Shown here: piece by piece, positions 18,605-29,076 of the stretch
Layout: each line of letters starts with the position of its first letter
Numbering within the stretch: the first letter of the stretch is position 1
From: Bacillus salipaludis
Lineage (GTDB): Bacteria > Bacillota > Bacilli > Bacillales_B > DSM-18226
Direction of reading: 5' to 3'
Assembly (NCBI RefSeq): GCF_004358205.1
Contig: NZ_SMYO01000005.1
Coordinates: 248,001-312,000, forward strand
Length of the DNA: 64,000 nt
Notes under the pieces: generated by a model
Told to the model about the DNA's origin: nothing
What the model saw: only the letters and a program-made list of their open reading frames with translations
The model's database searches: none
Position numbers and translations under genes: made by a program

Positions 18605-18686
18605 GAAGGCAATGGATTTTTCATTATTGTACTAGGCTTGTACGTTAAAGTGCTTTGTCTTATGCCTAAGGAGGAAGAAATACATA

Positions 18687-20948
18687 ATGGTAAAACGCAG
18701 TAGAATCCTCGCTTTCCTGCTTATTATTGTACTGCTGGGAAGCACAATGGGAGTCACCACGAAAGATATTTTACACAAAATTAAGCTTGGATTGGACCTT
18801 CAGGGCGGCTTTGAAGTTTTATATGAAGTTCAGCCATTGAAAGGACAAAAGATTGACAAAAAGGTTTTGGCTGATACAGCCGAAGCGCTTGATCGACGGA
18901 TTAACGTCCTTGGTGTTAGTGAGCCGAGTATTCAAACCGAGGGAAATAATCGGATTCGAGTTCAGCTTGCCGGTGTAACCGACCAGAATAAGGCGCGTGA
19001 GATATTATCCACACAGGCGAACTTAACGTTTCGTGATGCCAATGACCGCTTAATGATGGATGGGTCTGACCTGAAGCAAGGTGGTGCCAAACAAACCTTT
19101 GATGAAAATGGTAAGCCAAGTGTATCCCTGACATTAAAAAGCGCTTCAAAGTTTGCTAAAGTAACAAAACAAGTTCTCGATATGGCACCAAATAATGTTC
19201 TTGTTATTTGGTTGGATTTTAATAAAGGGAAAGATTCCTTTAAAACGGAAGTAACGAAAAAAGATCCTAAATACTTATCTGCTCCACGAGTTAGTCAGGT
19301 ATTTAATCAAGATACCGTTTCCATTGTCGGTGATTTTAAAGTCGAAGAAGCACAAACTCTTGCAAAACTTTTAAACGCCGGCGCCCTGCCTGTAAAACTA
19401 AAAGAAGTTTATTCCACTTCAGTAGGAGCCAAATTTGGTGAGCAGGCATTACATGATACCATTTTAGCGGGGATTATCGGGGTTGCGCTGGTCTATCTAT
19501 TCATGCTTGTATATTATCGTTTTCCAGGTTTTATTGCGATTCTTTCTTTAAGCATTTATATTTATCTGGTCCTCTTGATTTTCGATTGGATGAATGGGGT
19601 CTTAACCCTGCCGGGAATTGCGGCTATTATCCTCGGGGTTGGGATGGCCGTCGATGCGAATATCATTACCTTTGAACGGATAAAGGATGAGCTTAAAGTT
19701 GGTAAATCCATTAAATCAGCATTTAAGGCTGGTGAAAATCATGCATTTAGGACCATTCTTGATGCCAACTTGACAACGATGTTGACAGCAGCTGTTTTAT
19801 TTTTCTATGGGACAAGCTCAGTCAAAGGGTTTGCTACAATGTTACTTGTGAGTATTTTTATGAGCTTCTTAACTCAAGTTTATGGATCTCGTCTATTATT
19901 AGGTCTTTGGATCCATAGCAGTGTACTGAATAAGAAAATAAGCTGGTTTGGTGTGCGTCCGTCTAAAGTTAAGGATATTGCTGAAAACTATGATACAGTA
20001 GATCTCCCAACTAGATATGATAAATTAGATTTCGTAAAAATGAGAAAGACATTCTTCATTTTATCAGGAGTGCTATTTGTTGTAGGTATAATCGTTCTTT
20101 CTGTTTTCAGATTGAACTTAAGTATTGACTTTACAAGCGGTACCCGTGTTGAGATTCGATCAAATACTCCTTTGACAACTGCACAAGTTGAAAATGCCTT
20201 TACTAAACTTCATTTAAAAACAGATGATGTTACCATTTCTGGTGATAAAAAACAAATGGCCGGCGCAAGAATGATAGGTGTTTTATCTAAAAATGAAATT
20301 GCCCATTTAAAAAATGAGTTTAAAAAAGAATTTGGCTCGGAGCCAAATGTCAGCACCGTTTCTCCAACAGTTGGTAAAGAGTTGGCGAAAAATGCCTTTT
20401 TATCTGTTTTGATTGCATCCATTGGAATTATTCTATATGTTACAATCAGATTTGAAATGTATATGGCGATTGCGGCTGTGATTTCCTTGCTTCACGATGC
20501 GTTCTTTATGGTTGCCTTCTTTAGTATCACTAGACTTGAAGTCGATTTAACCTTTATCGCTGCAGTCTTGACGATTGTTGGTTATTCAAATCACGATACA
20601 ATTGTAACCTTCGACCGGATTCGTGAAAACCTTCATAAGAAAAAACGTCTCAAAACCGTTCAGGAGATCGCTGAAGTAGTGAACGTAAGTATTCGTCAAA
20701 CATTAACACGTTCCATTAACACTGTTTTAACTGTATTAATTACCACAGCCGCTTTAATGGTTTTTGGTAGTGCATCGATCCGAAATTTCTCCATTGCATT
20801 GTTCGTTGGTCTCATTGTTGGGGTATACTCTTCGCTCTTTATTGCTAGTTCATTATGGTATGTAATGAAATGTAGAGAGTTAAAGAAAAAGGGTGTTATT
20901 AAAACAGAAAAAGTAAAGAAAAAGTACACTGATCAACCTCAAGTGTAA
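18687..20948 (+). CDS. secDF: Fused protein translocase subunit SecDF
   Basis: This 753-residue RND-type protein fuses SecD and SecF, as in Bacillus. It uses the proton motive force to help complete export by SecYEG. The SecD half has IKLGLDLQGGFEVLYEV, the periplasmic domain and GIAAIILGVGMAVDANIITF. The SecF half begins near residue 450 with LNLSIDFTSGTRVEIR and has IVGYSNHDTIVTFDRIREN. Twelve transmembrane helices are expected. AAGGAGGAA precedes the ATG. A promoter and terminator make it monocistronic. Confidence 0.97.
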   Translation: MVKRSRILAFLLIIVLLGSTMGVTTKDILHKIKLGLDLQGGFEVLYEVQPLKGQKIDKKVLADTAEALDRRINVLGVSEPSIQTEGNNRIRVQLAGVTDQNKAREILSTQANLTFRDANDRLMMDGSDLKQGGAKQTFDENGKPSVSLTLKSASKFAKVTKQVLDMAPNNVLVIWLDFNKGKDSFKTEVTKKDPKYLSAPRVSQVFNQDTVSIVGDFKVEEAQTLAKLLNAGALPVKLKEVYSTSVGAKFGEQALHDTILAGIIGVALVYLFMLVYYRFPGFIAILSLSIYIYLVLLIFDWMNGVLTLPGIAAIILGVGMAVDANIITFERIKDELKVGKSIKSAFKAGENHAFRTILDANLTTMLTAAVLFFYGTSSVKGFATMLLVSIFMSFLTQVYGSRLLLGLWIHSSVLNKKISWFGVRPSKVKDIAENYDTVDLPTRYDKLDFVKMRKTFFILSGVLFVVGIIVLSVFRLNLSIDFTSGTRVEIRSNTPLTTAQVENAFTKLHLKTDDVTISGDKKQMAGARMIGVLSKNEIAHLKNEFKKEFGSEPNVSTVSPTVGKELAKNAFLSVLIASIGIILYVTIRFEMYMAIAAVISLLHDAFFMVAFFSITRLEVDLTFIAAVLTIVGYSNHDTIVTFDRIRENLHKKKRLKTVQEIAEVVNVSIRQTLTRSINTVLTVLITTAALMVFGSASIRNFSIALFVGLIVGVYSSLFIASSLWYVMKCRELKKKGVIKTEKVKKKYTDQPQV

Positions 20949-20956
20949 TAATCGTG

Positions 20957-20985
20957 AAAAAACCGCAGAAAATCTGCGGTTTTTC
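20957..20985 (+). terminator. Terminator of secDF
   Basis: AAAAACCGCAG and CTGCGGTTTTT arms flank AAAAT. Confidence 0.85.
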
Positions 20986-21003
20986 TTATACACGCATTTC
21001 TGA

Positions 21004-21032
21004 TTGAAACGTTTATTCCACTCCTGTATAAT
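21004..21032 (+). promoter_or_regulatory. Sigma-A promoter for recJ
   Basis: TTGAAA, a 17-bp spacer and a perfect TATAAT, 28 bp before the recJ ATG. Confidence 0.75.
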
Positions 21033-21060
21033 ATTAAAGTCTGAGAGGTGACCTTTACGC

Positions 21061-23436
21061 ATGTTAAAGTCAAAAACAAGATGGATTGTTCGAGAGTCCG
21101 ACCAAGCGAAAACAAAAGAAATCGCAGCTGAATTGAAAATTACACCTCTTGTAGCATCGCTGCTTGTTAACCGCGGATTAGATACCGTCGATTCTGCACG
21201 GTTTTTTTTATTTGGCAAGGAACAGTTTCATGACCCTTATCTTTTAAAAGGTATGGACCTTGCTGTAAAAAGAATAAATGAGGCTATAGAAAAACAAGAA
21301 CCGATCTTAATTTTTGGGGATTATGATGCGGATGGTGTAAGCAGTACGACAGTTTTAATGATCACCCTTCGTGATTTAGGGGCCAATGTTCAATTTTACA
21401 TTCCAAATCGTTTTACTGAAGGCTATGGCCCGAATGAAAATGCCTTCCGACATGCAGCTGATATTGGAATAAAATTAATCATAACGGTTGATACGGGAAT
21501 TTCTGCAATACATGAAGCAAACATAGCAAAAGAGCTGGGACTTGATCTCATTATTACTGATCACCATGAACCGGGTCCAATTCTGCCTGAGGCGCTTGCC
21601 ATAATCCACCCAAAGCTGCCGGATAGCGTTTATCCTTTCCGTGAGCTTGCTGGTGTTGGAGTTGCCTTCAAACTGTCCCATGCACTTTATGGCCGGCTCC
21701 CTGAACATTTATTTGAAATAGCAGTCATTGGAACGATTGCAGACTTAGTATCCTTGAAGGACGAAAATCGTCTTATTGCCAAAAAAGGTTTAGAAAACCT
21801 TAAAATGACAAATAATATTGGTTTAAAAGCGATTTTTAAATTAGCGGGAGTTGACAATAAGTCGATTAACGAAGAAACCATTGGATTTACTCTTGCGCCG
21901 AGAATCAACGCAGTTGGGCGCTTAGAAAATGCCGATTTAGCTGTAGAGCTTCTTCTTTCACAGGATCCTGAAGAGGCTAAAAGTTTGGCCGAGGAAATGG
22001 ATTCTTTAAATAAATCAAGGCAGTCCATTGTTAATACGATTACAGCTGAAGCCATTGAAGAGGTAGAAAAGAATTATCCGATTGACTCAAATCATGTTCT
22101 TGTCATTGGTAAGGAAGGCTGGAATGCAGGTGTAATCGGGATTGTCGCATCCAGATTAGTTGAGAAGTATTATCGACCGACGATTGTTTTGAGTTTTGAC
22201 AAGGAAAAGGGTCTTGCTAAGGGCTCTGCACGGAGTATTTCGGGTTATGATTTATTTAAAAATCTTTCAACCTGTCGTGAAATACTGCCTCATTTCGGCG
22301 GCCATCCAATGGCAGCTGGGATGACACTTACGATTGATGATGTTGCTGAGCTTCGTTCAAGGCTTAATTCTCTGGCTAAGGAGCAACTTTCTGATGCCGA
22401 CTTTATTCCAGTTACGTATCTGGATCATGAAGTTAGGCTAGAGGACATTAACCTTTCGGCTTTAGATGAATTGAATTTATTATCACCGTTTGGGATGGAC
22501 AATCCAAAGCCAAAGGTGTTAATTAATGAAGTTGCCATTTCGACAATGAGAAAAATTGGCAGTGATCAGAATCATCTAAAGGTTCTCGTGAGCGAAAATG
22601 GTGCGAATCTTGATGGAGTTGGATTCGGATTAGGAACTTTGGTGGACCATATTTCTCCTTCTTCTAAAATTTCATTAATCGGAGAATTATCCATCAATGA
22701 GTGGAACAATATCCGAAAACCACAAATTTTCGTCCAAGATATTGCCGTCCGTTCATGGCAATTATTTGACCATCGCGGCGGAAAACGCTTAAGCCATCTT
22801 GCCGGTTCCGTACCGAAGGAAAATAGAAAGTTTATTTTGTTTAAAAAGGAACTTTATGAGAAAATAGATTCTGAACTAATTGACGATGTTGTGATTATTG
22901 ATCATTCCGAAGCGGCAAAGGATTTGGATCTTACTGAAACGAATACGGTTTTAGTTGATTTCCCAACTTCAAAAGAAATCCTCTTTAATTTATTTAGAGG
23001 AAAACAGCCTGCAAGGATTTATGCATATCTTTATAAACAATCAAGTGATTTTTTAAGCACTATTCCAACGCGGGATCATTTTAAATGGTTTTATGCCTTT
23101 TTGTTAAAGAAAGGGCCGATTGATTTGAGACGACATGGTGATGAAATTGCGAAACACCGTGGATGGTCACAGGAAACAGTCACCTTCATGGCAAAGGTAT
23201 TTTCCGATTTGGAATTTGTTACAATAACCAATGGATTTATTACATTGAATAAACAAGCGCAAAAGCGTGATTTAACTGACTCAATTACCTATCAAACTAA
23301 ACAGGCACAACTTTTACTTGAGAAGGATTTATTATTTTCATCTTTTCAGCAATTGAAGGACTGGTTCGACCAGGTCATTCATGAGTCGGTTGAAACTGAG
23401 GAGGAAAAGACGAATGGATTTAAAACAATTTATTAG
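21061..23436 (+). CDS. recJ: Single-stranded-DNA-specific exonuclease RecJ
   Basis: RecJ (791 aa) is a 5'-3' ssDNA exonuclease of the DHH superfamily. Motifs are [18 protein letters not shown] (motif I), [19 protein letters not shown] (DHH), and [11 protein letters not shown] in the DHHA1 domain (about residue 410). A long C-terminal extension past residue 550 is typical of Bacillus RecJ. GAGGTGA precedes the ATG. The 3' end overlaps apt by 23 bp. Confidence 0.95.
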   Translation: MLKSKTRWIVRESDQAKTKEIAAELKITPLVASLLVNRGLDTVDSARFFLFGKEQFHDPYLLKGMDLAVKRINEAIEKQEPILIFGDYDADGVSSTTVLMITLRDLGANVQFYIPNRFTEGYGPNENAFRHAADIGIKLIITVDTGISAIHEANIAKELGLDLIITDHHEPGPILPEALAIIHPKLPDSVYPFRELAGVGVAFKLSHALYGRLPEHLFEIAVIGTIADLVSLKDENRLIAKKGLENLKMTNNIGLKAIFKLAGVDNKSINEETIGFTLAPRINAVGRLENADLAVELLLSQDPEEAKSLAEEMDSLNKSRQSIVNTITAEAIEEVEKNYPIDSNHVLVIGKEGWNAGVIGIVASRLVEKYYRPTIVLSFDKEKGLAKGSARSISGYDLFKNLSTCREILPHFGGHPMAAGMTLTIDDVAELRSRLNSLAKEQLSDADFIPVTYLDHEVRLEDINLSALDELNLLSPFGMDNPKPKVLINEVAISTMRKIGSDQNHLKVLVSENGANLDGVGFGLGTLVDHISPSSKISLIGELSINEWNNIRKPQIFVQDIAVRSWQLFDHRGGKRLSHLAGSVPKENRKFILFKKELYEKIDSELIDDVVIIDHSEAAKDLDLTETNTVLVDFPTSKEILFNLFRGKQPARIYAYLYKQSSDFLSTIPTRDHFKWFYAFLLKKGPIDLRRHGDEIAKHRGWSQETVTFMAKVFSDLEFVTITNGFITLNKQAQKRDLTDSITYQTKQAQLLLEKDLLFSSFQQLKDWFDQVIHESVETEEEKTNGFKTIY

Positions 23437-23926
23437 TATCGTCGAAGATTACCCAAAACCAGGAATTAAATTTAAGGATATTACTCCTTTAATGAATAAT
23501 GGAGAAGCGTATAAATATGCTACGGACCAAATTGTAGCTTATGCCAAAGATAGAGAAATAGACTTGATTGTTGGACCGGAAGCACGCGGGTTTATTATTG
23601 GCTGTCCTGTGGCATATTCATTAGGAATAGGCTTTGCACCCGTTCGTAAGGAAGGAAAGCTCCCTAGGGAAACCATTAAGGTTAGCTATGGTTTGGAATA
23701 TGGAAAAGATGTCCTAACCATCCATCAAGACGCCATTAAACCTGGACAGCGCGTCCTGATTACGGATGATTTACTAGCAACAGGCGGAACGATTGATGCT
23801 ACCATTCAACTAGTGGAGCAGCTTGGCGGTGTTGTAGCCGGGATTGCCTTTTTAGTCGAATTATCTTATTTGGATGGCCGTAAAAAGCTTGATGGATACG
23901 ATGTATTAACATTACTTCAGTATTAA
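23414..23926 (+). CDS. apt: Adenine phosphoribosyltransferase
   Basis: Apt (170 aa, the usual length) salvages adenine to AMP using PRPP. The PRPP-binding motif is [14 protein letters not shown], and [17 protein letters not shown] contains the substrate loop. ATG 23414 follows GAGGAGGAAAAG and lies within the end of recJ. A frame opening at 23381 has no good site and would add 11 residues. Order recJ-apt-relA is conserved in Bacillus. Confidence 0.97.
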   Translation: MDLKQFISIVEDYPKPGIKFKDITPLMNNGEAYKYATDQIVAYAKDREIDLIVGPEARGFIIGCPVAYSLGIGFAPVRKEGKLPRETIKVSYGLEYGKDVLTIHQDAIKPGQRVLITDDLLATGGTIDATIQLVEQLGGVVAGIAFLVELSYLDGRKKLDGYDVLTLLQY

Positions 23927-23934
23927 ATAGGAAC

Positions 23935-23966
23935 GAGGGCACTCAGCAATTGAGTGCTCTCTTCTT
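23935..23966 (+). terminator. Terminator of apt
   Basis: GAGGGCACTCA and TGAGTGCTCTC arms flank GCAAT and are followed by TTCTT. The T-run is short. Confidence 0.7.
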
Positions 23967-24030
23967 ATAGGAATTTAGGGCTACATTTACCAAAATGTTT
24001 CGACATTTACGGAAAAATTACGTCAATCTC

Positions 24031-24059
24031 TTTACATCTTCGTGTTTTTTTTCGATAAT
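24031..24059 (+). promoter_or_regulatory. Sigma-A promoter for relA
   Basis: TTTACA, a 17-bp T-rich spacer and GATAAT, about 80 bp before the start codon. Confidence 0.6.
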
Positions 24060-24138
24060 AGTAACAATCATTCTAATTTAGGAGCAAGTTTACGAATGAT
24101 ATTTTTATAATAAATGAGAAGAAAAAAAAGGTGATTTT

Positions 24139-26334
24139 ATGGCGAACGATCAAGTGTTAACCGCCGAACAAGTCATCGACAAAACAAGGGCATATTTAAA
24201 TGATGAGAATGTTGACTTAGTCAAAAGGGCATATGAATATGCGAAACATGCTCATCGTGACCAATATCGAAAATCTGGCGAACCATATATTATTCATCCC
24301 ATACAGGTAGCTGGCATTCTAGCTGACCTCGAGATGGACCCTGCAACGGTCGCTGCTGGTTTTCTCCACGATGTTGTTGAAGATACTCCTGTAACGTTAA
24401 AAGATATGGAGCAGGAATTCAATGATGAAGTGGCCATGCTTGTCGATGGTGTAACAAAGTTGGGGAAAATTAAATATAAATCGCACGAAGAGCAGCAGGC
24501 TGAAAATCATCGGAAAATGTTTGTGGCCATGGCTCAGGATATCCGGGTTATTTTAATCAAGCTTGCAGACCGTTTGCATAATATGAGGACGTTAAAACAT
24601 CTTCCTGCTGAAAAGCAGCGCCGGATTTCAAATGAAACATTAGAAATTTTTGCACCTCTTGCTCATCGACTTGGGATCTCCAAGATCAAATGGGAGCTTG
24701 AGGATACCGCCTTACGATATTTAAATCCGCAGCAATATTACCGTATCGTTAACTTAATGAAAAAGAAGCGTGCGGAACGTGAGCAATATTTAGATGATGT
24801 CATTGATGAAGTCAAAGGGCGTTTGAATGAGGTATCCATTAAGGCAGATCTTTCTGGGCGGCCAAAGCATATTTACAGCATTTATCGAAAGATGGTGCTG
24901 CAAAATAAACAGTTCAGTGAAATTTATGATTTGCTGGCGGTTCGGATTGTTGTAAACAGCATTAAGGACTGTTATGCCGTACTAGGAATCATTCATACTT
25001 GCTGGAAGCCAATGCCTGGCCGTTTCAAGGACTATATTGCCATGCCGAAACCCAATATGTATCAGTCCCTTCATACAACGGTAATCGGCCCAAAAGGGGA
25101 TCCGCTCGAAGTGCAAATTCGAACAACGGAAATGCATCGAATTGCTGAATTCGGGATTGCGGCCCACTGGGCATATAAAGAAGGCAAGTCGTTAAATGAC
25201 AGTGCCTCCTTTGAACAAAAATTAACTTGGTTCAGAGAAATTCTTGAGTTCCAAAATGACACTGCTAACGCGGAAGAATTTATGGAGTCGTTAAAAATTG
25301 ATTTGTTCTCTGACATGGTGTTCGTCTTTACGCCAAAAGGTGATGTGATTGAGCTGCCATCCGGTTCCGTTCCGATTGATTTTGCTTATCGAATCCACTC
25401 CGAAATCGGTAATAAAACGATTGGTGCAAAAGTGAACGGCAAAATGGTAACCCTCGACTATACACTAAAGACGGGCGATATTGTCGAAATTTTAACTTCC
25501 AAACATTCCTATGGACCCAGTCAGGATTGGTTAAAGCTTGCCCAAACCTCACAGGCGAAAAATAAAATTCGTGCATTCTTTAAGAAACAGCGCCGAGATG
25601 AGAATGTGGACAAAGGAAAAGAGCTTGTAGAAAAAGAAATTCGGGCAATGGAATTTGATACGAAGGAGATTTTAACTCCTGAGAACCTAAAAAAGGTTGC
25701 TGAAAAGTTCAATTTTATGAATGAAGACGATATGTATGCGGCTGTTGGCTATAACGGGGTTACAGCTCTTCAAGTGGCCAATCGTTTAACAGAAAAGTGG
25801 CGGAAGAAACGCGACCAAGAGCAATCGGCTAGCATCGCAAATGCTATTACCGATTTGAAATCCTTTCCTTCCTCTAAAAAGCGCGAGTCGGGTGTCCGAG
25901 TTCAAGGAATTGATAATCTTTTAATTCGCCTATCAAGATGCTGTAATCCTGTTCCTGGCGATGAAATTGTCGGATTTATCACAAAAGGACGCGGGGTTTC
26001 CGTTCATCGCTCTGATTGTACGAACATAGACTCAACCGATGCTCAATCAAGATTGATTCCTGTCGAATGGGAATCCTCCTTGAACGACCGGAAGGAATAT
26101 AATGTTGATATTGAAATCAGCGGCTATGACCGCCGTGGCCTCCTAAACGAGGTATTGCAGGCAGTAAACGAAACAAAAACGAATATCTCAGCTGTTTCAG
26201 GCAGGTCTGACCGCAATAAAATGGCAATGATTAATATGTCAATTGCAATTCACAATGTGAATCATCTGCATAAGGTCGTTGAGCGAATTAAACAAATTCC
26301 TGATATTTATTCTGTTCGCAGAATGATGAATTAA
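24139..26334 (+). CDS. relA: Bifunctional (p)ppGpp synthetase/hydrolase Rel
   Basis: Rel (731 aa) makes and degrades (p)ppGpp in the stringent response. The hydrolase HD motif is AAGFLHDVVEDTPV (about residues 72-85) and the metal/ligand region LIKLADRLHNMRTL is intact. The synthetase domain has GRPKHIYSIYRKM, YDLLAVRIVV and MYQSLHTTVIGP. A TGS domain (VFVFTPKGDVIELPSGSVPI) and a C-terminal ACT domain follow. It is the long bifunctional form expected in Firmicutes. AAAGGTG precedes the ATG; dtd follows after 12 bp. Confidence 0.97.
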   Translation: MANDQVLTAEQVIDKTRAYLNDENVDLVKRAYEYAKHAHRDQYRKSGEPYIIHPIQVAGILADLEMDPATVAAGFLHDVVEDTPVTLKDMEQEFNDEVAMLVDGVTKLGKIKYKSHEEQQAENHRKMFVAMAQDIRVILIKLADRLHNMRTLKHLPAEKQRRISNETLEIFAPLAHRLGISKIKWELEDTALRYLNPQQYYRIVNLMKKKRAEREQYLDDVIDEVKGRLNEVSIKADLSGRPKHIYSIYRKMVLQNKQFSEIYDLLAVRIVVNSIKDCYAVLGIIHTCWKPMPGRFKDYIAMPKPNMYQSLHTTVIGPKGDPLEVQIRTTEMHRIAEFGIAAHWAYKEGKSLNDSASFEQKLTWFREILEFQNDTANAEEFMESLKIDLFSDMVFVFTPKGDVIELPSGSVPIDFAYRIHSEIGNKTIGAKVNGKMVTLDYTLKTGDIVEILTSKHSYGPSQDWLKLAQTSQAKNKIRAFFKKQRRDENVDKGKELVEKEIRAMEFDTKEILTPENLKKVAEKFNFMNEDDMYAAVGYNGVTALQVANRLTEKWRKKRDQEQSASIANAITDLKSFPSSKKRESGVRVQGIDNLLIRLSRCCNPVPGDEIVGFITKGRGVSVHRSDCTNIDSTDAQSRLIPVEWESSLNDRKEYNVDIEISGYDRRGLLNEVLQAVNETKTNISAVSGRSDRNKMAMINMSIAIHNVNHLHKVVERIKQIPDIYSVRRMMN

Positions 26335-26346
26335 AGGGGTATATGT

Positions 26347-26790
26347 ATGCGAGTTGTTGTACAACGCAGTAAAAAAGCAAAAGTGACGGTTAACGGTGAG
26401 ATTACAGGTCAAATTAGCAGTGGACTTGTATTACTTGTCGGAGTTACGCATGATGACAACGAAGAAGATGCTGCTTATTTAGCCGACAAAGTTGCCAACT
26501 TGCGCATTTTTGAGGATGCGGCTGAAAAAATGAATTTATCCTTATTAGATGTTGGCGGGGAAATCCTATCTGTCTCACAGTTCACTTTATATGGGGATTG
26601 TCGGAATGGAAGAAGGCCAAGCTTTATTAATGCGGCCCGCCCGGAACAAGCGATTGGTCTATATGAAACCTTTAACAGTTTGTTACGCGATAAAGGAATC
26701 CACGTTGAGACAGGCCGTTTTGGAGCGATGATGGAAGTAGAGCTGACAAACGACGGCCCTGTCACTTTAATTGTAGACAGCAAGGCATAG
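26347..26790 (+). CDS. dtd: D-aminoacyl-tRNA deacylase
   Basis: Dtd (147 aa) hydrolyses D-aminoacyl-tRNAs and Gly-tRNA(Ala), protecting translation from D-amino acids. The active-site motifs are [11 protein letters not shown] (SQFTL) and [13 protein letters not shown] (NxGPVT, here NDGPVT), both complete. AAAGGGG precedes the ATG. It is co-transcribed with relA, as is common in Bacillus. Confidence 0.96.
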   Translation: MRVVVQRSKKAKVTVNGEITGQISSGLVLLVGVTHDDNEEDAAYLADKVANLRIFEDAAEKMNLSLLDVGGEILSVSQFTLYGDCRNGRRPSFINAARPEQAIGLYETFNSLLRDKGIHVETGRFGAMMEVELTNDGPVTLIVDSKA

Positions 26791-26825
26791 AAAAACCTTG
26801 GCACTATATTAGTGCCAAGGTTTTT
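26791..26825. terminator. Bidirectional terminator between dtd and yrvJ
   Basis: AAAAACCTTGGCACT and AGTGCCAAGGTTTTT form a perfect 15-bp stem around ATATT. Confidence 0.9.
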
Positions 26826-28344
26826 AGTTATCCTTAAAATAGCGGGTCAGCCCATTATATAGGCCTGTAGCGGCATTTTCTTGGTATTGGTTTGAATTTA
26901 AGGTCATTTCTTCTTCAGGGTTGCTTAAGTATCCAAGTTCCATTAAAGCCGCATTTTGACTATTCTCCCGGATGACATGATAATCGCCAAAACGAACTCC
27001 TCGATAATTCAGCTTTGTTTGATTAATAGTTGACGAATATAAATATTCAGCAAGCGATTTTTGATAGGTATGATAGTAATAACCAGTCATGCCCCGGACA
27101 CTACTATTACCATTTGCATCATAATGTATGCTGACAAAGGCATCGGCTTGATAGGTACGTGCAATACTGACTCTTTCAGGGAGAGAAATATAGGTATCGC
27201 TATTTCGCGTAAGGATTACGTTCGCACCGCTGGCTGTTAATTTATCATACAAAAGCCTTGCCGTTCGTATGGTCAGATTCTTTTCAAGTGTTCCGCTCGC
27301 ACCGGTTGTCCCAGTGTCTAATCCACCGTGGCCGGGGTCAAGGACAATTGTTTTATTTCGTAAATCCGAACCTGCTCCTTTTTTCTGAATTGATGGAGAA
27401 GTACCGTTAGTGGAAACTAACCAGCCTGCTACATAGCCGATCGAACCATTAGCGAGCTTAATCGCATACCAATCGTTTTCCTCTCTTTTTACGGCAAATG
27501 TATCTCCTGCATTTGCTCTTAATAACACATCCGATTGGACATTCGGTCCTTTGCGAATATTGGTTCCATTATTGACTATCGTAACCTTGTTAGCTTTTGC
27601 GACTGGCTCGGAACTGACATTCGGTGTCGTTACATCCATATACCAACCAGCTACCCAACCATACCGATTCGGCTCAAATTCAATCTTTATCCAATCATTC
27701 TTCTCCCCTAAAATGGAAAAGCTTTGACCTTTATGTACTGAACCAATTATCGTTGCATTTAAGGATGCCTCGCTGCGAATACTAAGGCTGCCTGCTGTTA
27801 CAGTTCCAATCGTCCCTGACGTGCTTGAAGTCGTGTCATTGCCCTTTTGAGTATTCGTTTGAAAATCAAGAAATTGACTGCTGACCCAGGCAGCCTGTCC
27901 GTTAAATTGGATTTGAGTCCAATTATTTTGGGTGCCGTAGACGTTGACTGTCATACCCTTTGATAGTTTTCCTACCGCTGCACTGGCTGACGATGGGGAA
28001 GTGCGGACGTTTAAGGACGGTACTGTAACAACACCGACACTTGTTTTGTTGGATGTAACGCTAGTATCATTGTTCGCTTTAGAAACTACCCAATCCGCCA
28101 CCCAGCCAGTTTGGCCAGCAGATAGTTTTACCTCGATCCAATCGCCTTTTTCCCTAATGATTGAATACTTTTCCCCTTTATTTGCTTGTTTCACCAATGG
28201 ATAGCTTAATCCGGGACCTTCTCTGATGTTAACAACCGCGGAGGAAATGGTAATTGTTCCACTTGCAGCCATACTATTTCCTTGCGGCAAAAATCCCGCT
28301 ATCAAAGTAAAACAAAATACGAGAATAATGAATTTTTTGCCCAT
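26824..28344 (-). CDS. yrvJ: Secreted N-acetylmuramoyl-L-alanine amidase with four SH3b domains (YrvJ-like)
   Basis: This 506-residue cell-wall hydrolase has a signal peptide (KKFIILVFCFTLIAGFLP). Four SH3b repeats follow, each with a VNIREGPG- or LNVRTSPS-type core and a GWV end, to about residue 320. The C-terminal Amidase_3 domain has zinc ligands in VLDPGHGGLDTG, the Glu in LEKNLTI and VSIHYDAN, plus catalytic Glu in LMELGYLSN. ATG 28344 is chosen with AGAGAGGAAA upstream; the open frame extends 29 codons further without a signal-like start. Its position after dtd and before hisS matches B. subtilis yrvJ. Confidence 0.9.
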   Translation of the reverse strand: MGKKFIILVFCFTLIAGFLPQGNSMAASGTITISSAVVNIREGPGLSYPLVKQANKGEKYSIIREKGDWIEVKLSAGQTGWVADWVVSKANNDTSVTSNKTSVGVVTVPSLNVRTSPSSASAAVGKLSKGMTVNVYGTQNNWTQIQFNGQAAWVSSQFLDFQTNTQKGNDTTSSTSGTIGTVTAGSLSIRSEASLNATIIGSVHKGQSFSILGEKNDWIKIEFEPNRYGWVAGWYMDVTTPNVSSEPVAKANKVTIVNNGTNIRKGPNVQSDVLLRANAGDTFAVKREENDWYAIKLANGSIGYVAGWLVSTNGTSPSIQKKGAGSDLRNKTIVLDPGHGGLDTGTTGASGTLEKNLTIRTARLLYDKLTASGANVILTRNSDTYISLPERVSIARTYQADAFVSIHYDANGNSSVRGMTGYYYHTYQKSLAEYLYSSTINQTKLNYRGVRFGDYHVIRENSQNAALMELGYLSNPEEEMTLNSNQYQENAATGLYNGLTRYFKDN

Positions 28345-28534
28345 CTTGTTTCCTCTCTTAATTTTGCACTTTTCTATTATTTTATCGTAAAGGGGAATGG
28401 AAATCATTCCTTTCTTGTAAAAAAAGTCCAATATTCCTCTATCAGATGTTGATAATTCTTTCTTTAATCCTGCAATTTTTCTCTATGATTGGTAACAATA
28501 GAGAATATAGATGAGGATTCGAGGTGATTGGTTT

Positions 28535-28711
28535 ATGAGAGCAAGTGAAAAAGGAATGAACGTCCAATCGATGGAAGGCCGGATTTTTGGAGTTGATTTT
28601 CATGATTTTATTCAAAAAGAGCAGCATGCGGGTACCATTGAACTTGCTTCTGAATTTGGATTGAATATGAGAGATGTCAGAAGGTTAAAAAAACATCTTG
28701 GAAGGTCTTAA
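28535..28711 (+). CDS. Small protein with helix-turn-helix-like end
   Basis: This 58-residue protein reads GRIFGVDFHDFIQKEQHAG in the middle and ELASEFGLNMRDVRRLKKHL at the end. The latter resembles a sigma-factor region 4 or DNA-binding helix-turn-helix. I recall short conserved Bacillus proteins of this type next to hisS but not a named function. ATG 28535 follows GAGGTG by 8 bases; the frame opens at 28511. It is an orphan gene divergent from yrvJ, with the hisS promoter just after it. Confidence 0.6.
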   Translation: MRASEKGMNVQSMEGRIFGVDFHDFIQKEQHAGTIELASEFGLNMRDVRRLKKHLGRS

Positions 28712-28718
28712 AACTCAC

Positions 28719-28747
28719 TTGACAATCTTCCTGATGCTCCGTATTAT
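28719..28747 (+). promoter_or_regulatory. Sigma-A promoter for the hisS-aspS leader
   Basis: TTGACA (28719-28724), a 17-bp spacer and TATTAT (28742-28747). Confidence 0.75.
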
Positions 28748-28754
28748 TATATAA

Positions 28755-29042
28755 ATAAAATGTCATATTTAGTGATAACTAATGATGGAGCACAGTAGTT
28801 AAGCATAAAGCATGAAAAGAGAGGAAATGCCCCAGGCTGAAAGCATTTCTGCATGAATCTTAATGAAGGAACACTCCGTAGGTTTCTCTCTGAAAAAGGT
28901 ATACTCTAGTAGGAGAAGAACGTTAACAGGCGTTAACTGTACGAGCGGAAGAGTCCAAATTTGGGCTTTTCAACTAGGGTGGCACCACGGGACTATAACT
29001 CTCGTCCCTTGTATTTATACAAGGGATGGGAGTTTTTTATTT
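28755..29042 (+). promoter_or_regulatory. T-box riboswitch leader of hisS-aspS
   Basis: The T-box core AGGGTGGCACCACGGG is at 28976-28991, followed by the terminator hairpin ACTCTCGTCCCTTG / CAAGGGATGGGAGT with a T-run (to 29042). Stem I closes with GGAG (28787-28790) and CTCC (28874-28877); AGTA of the loop-E motif is at 28794. By alignment with the alaS leader here, the specifier is AAC (28870-28872) followed by A. The discriminator-pairing bulge is TGGC, which pairs with a G73 tRNA (Asp, Asn or Glu, not His). Uncharged tRNA binding would favour the antiterminator. Confidence 0.92.
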
Positions 29043-29076
29043 ATTTTTTTACATATTTGTTAGGAGGAAAATGGAA

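Noticed and set aside
28863..29063. Frames across the hisS T-box (and 45977-46159 across the alaS T-box)
   Set aside because: These are shadows over structured leader RNA that contains the T-box core and a terminator.
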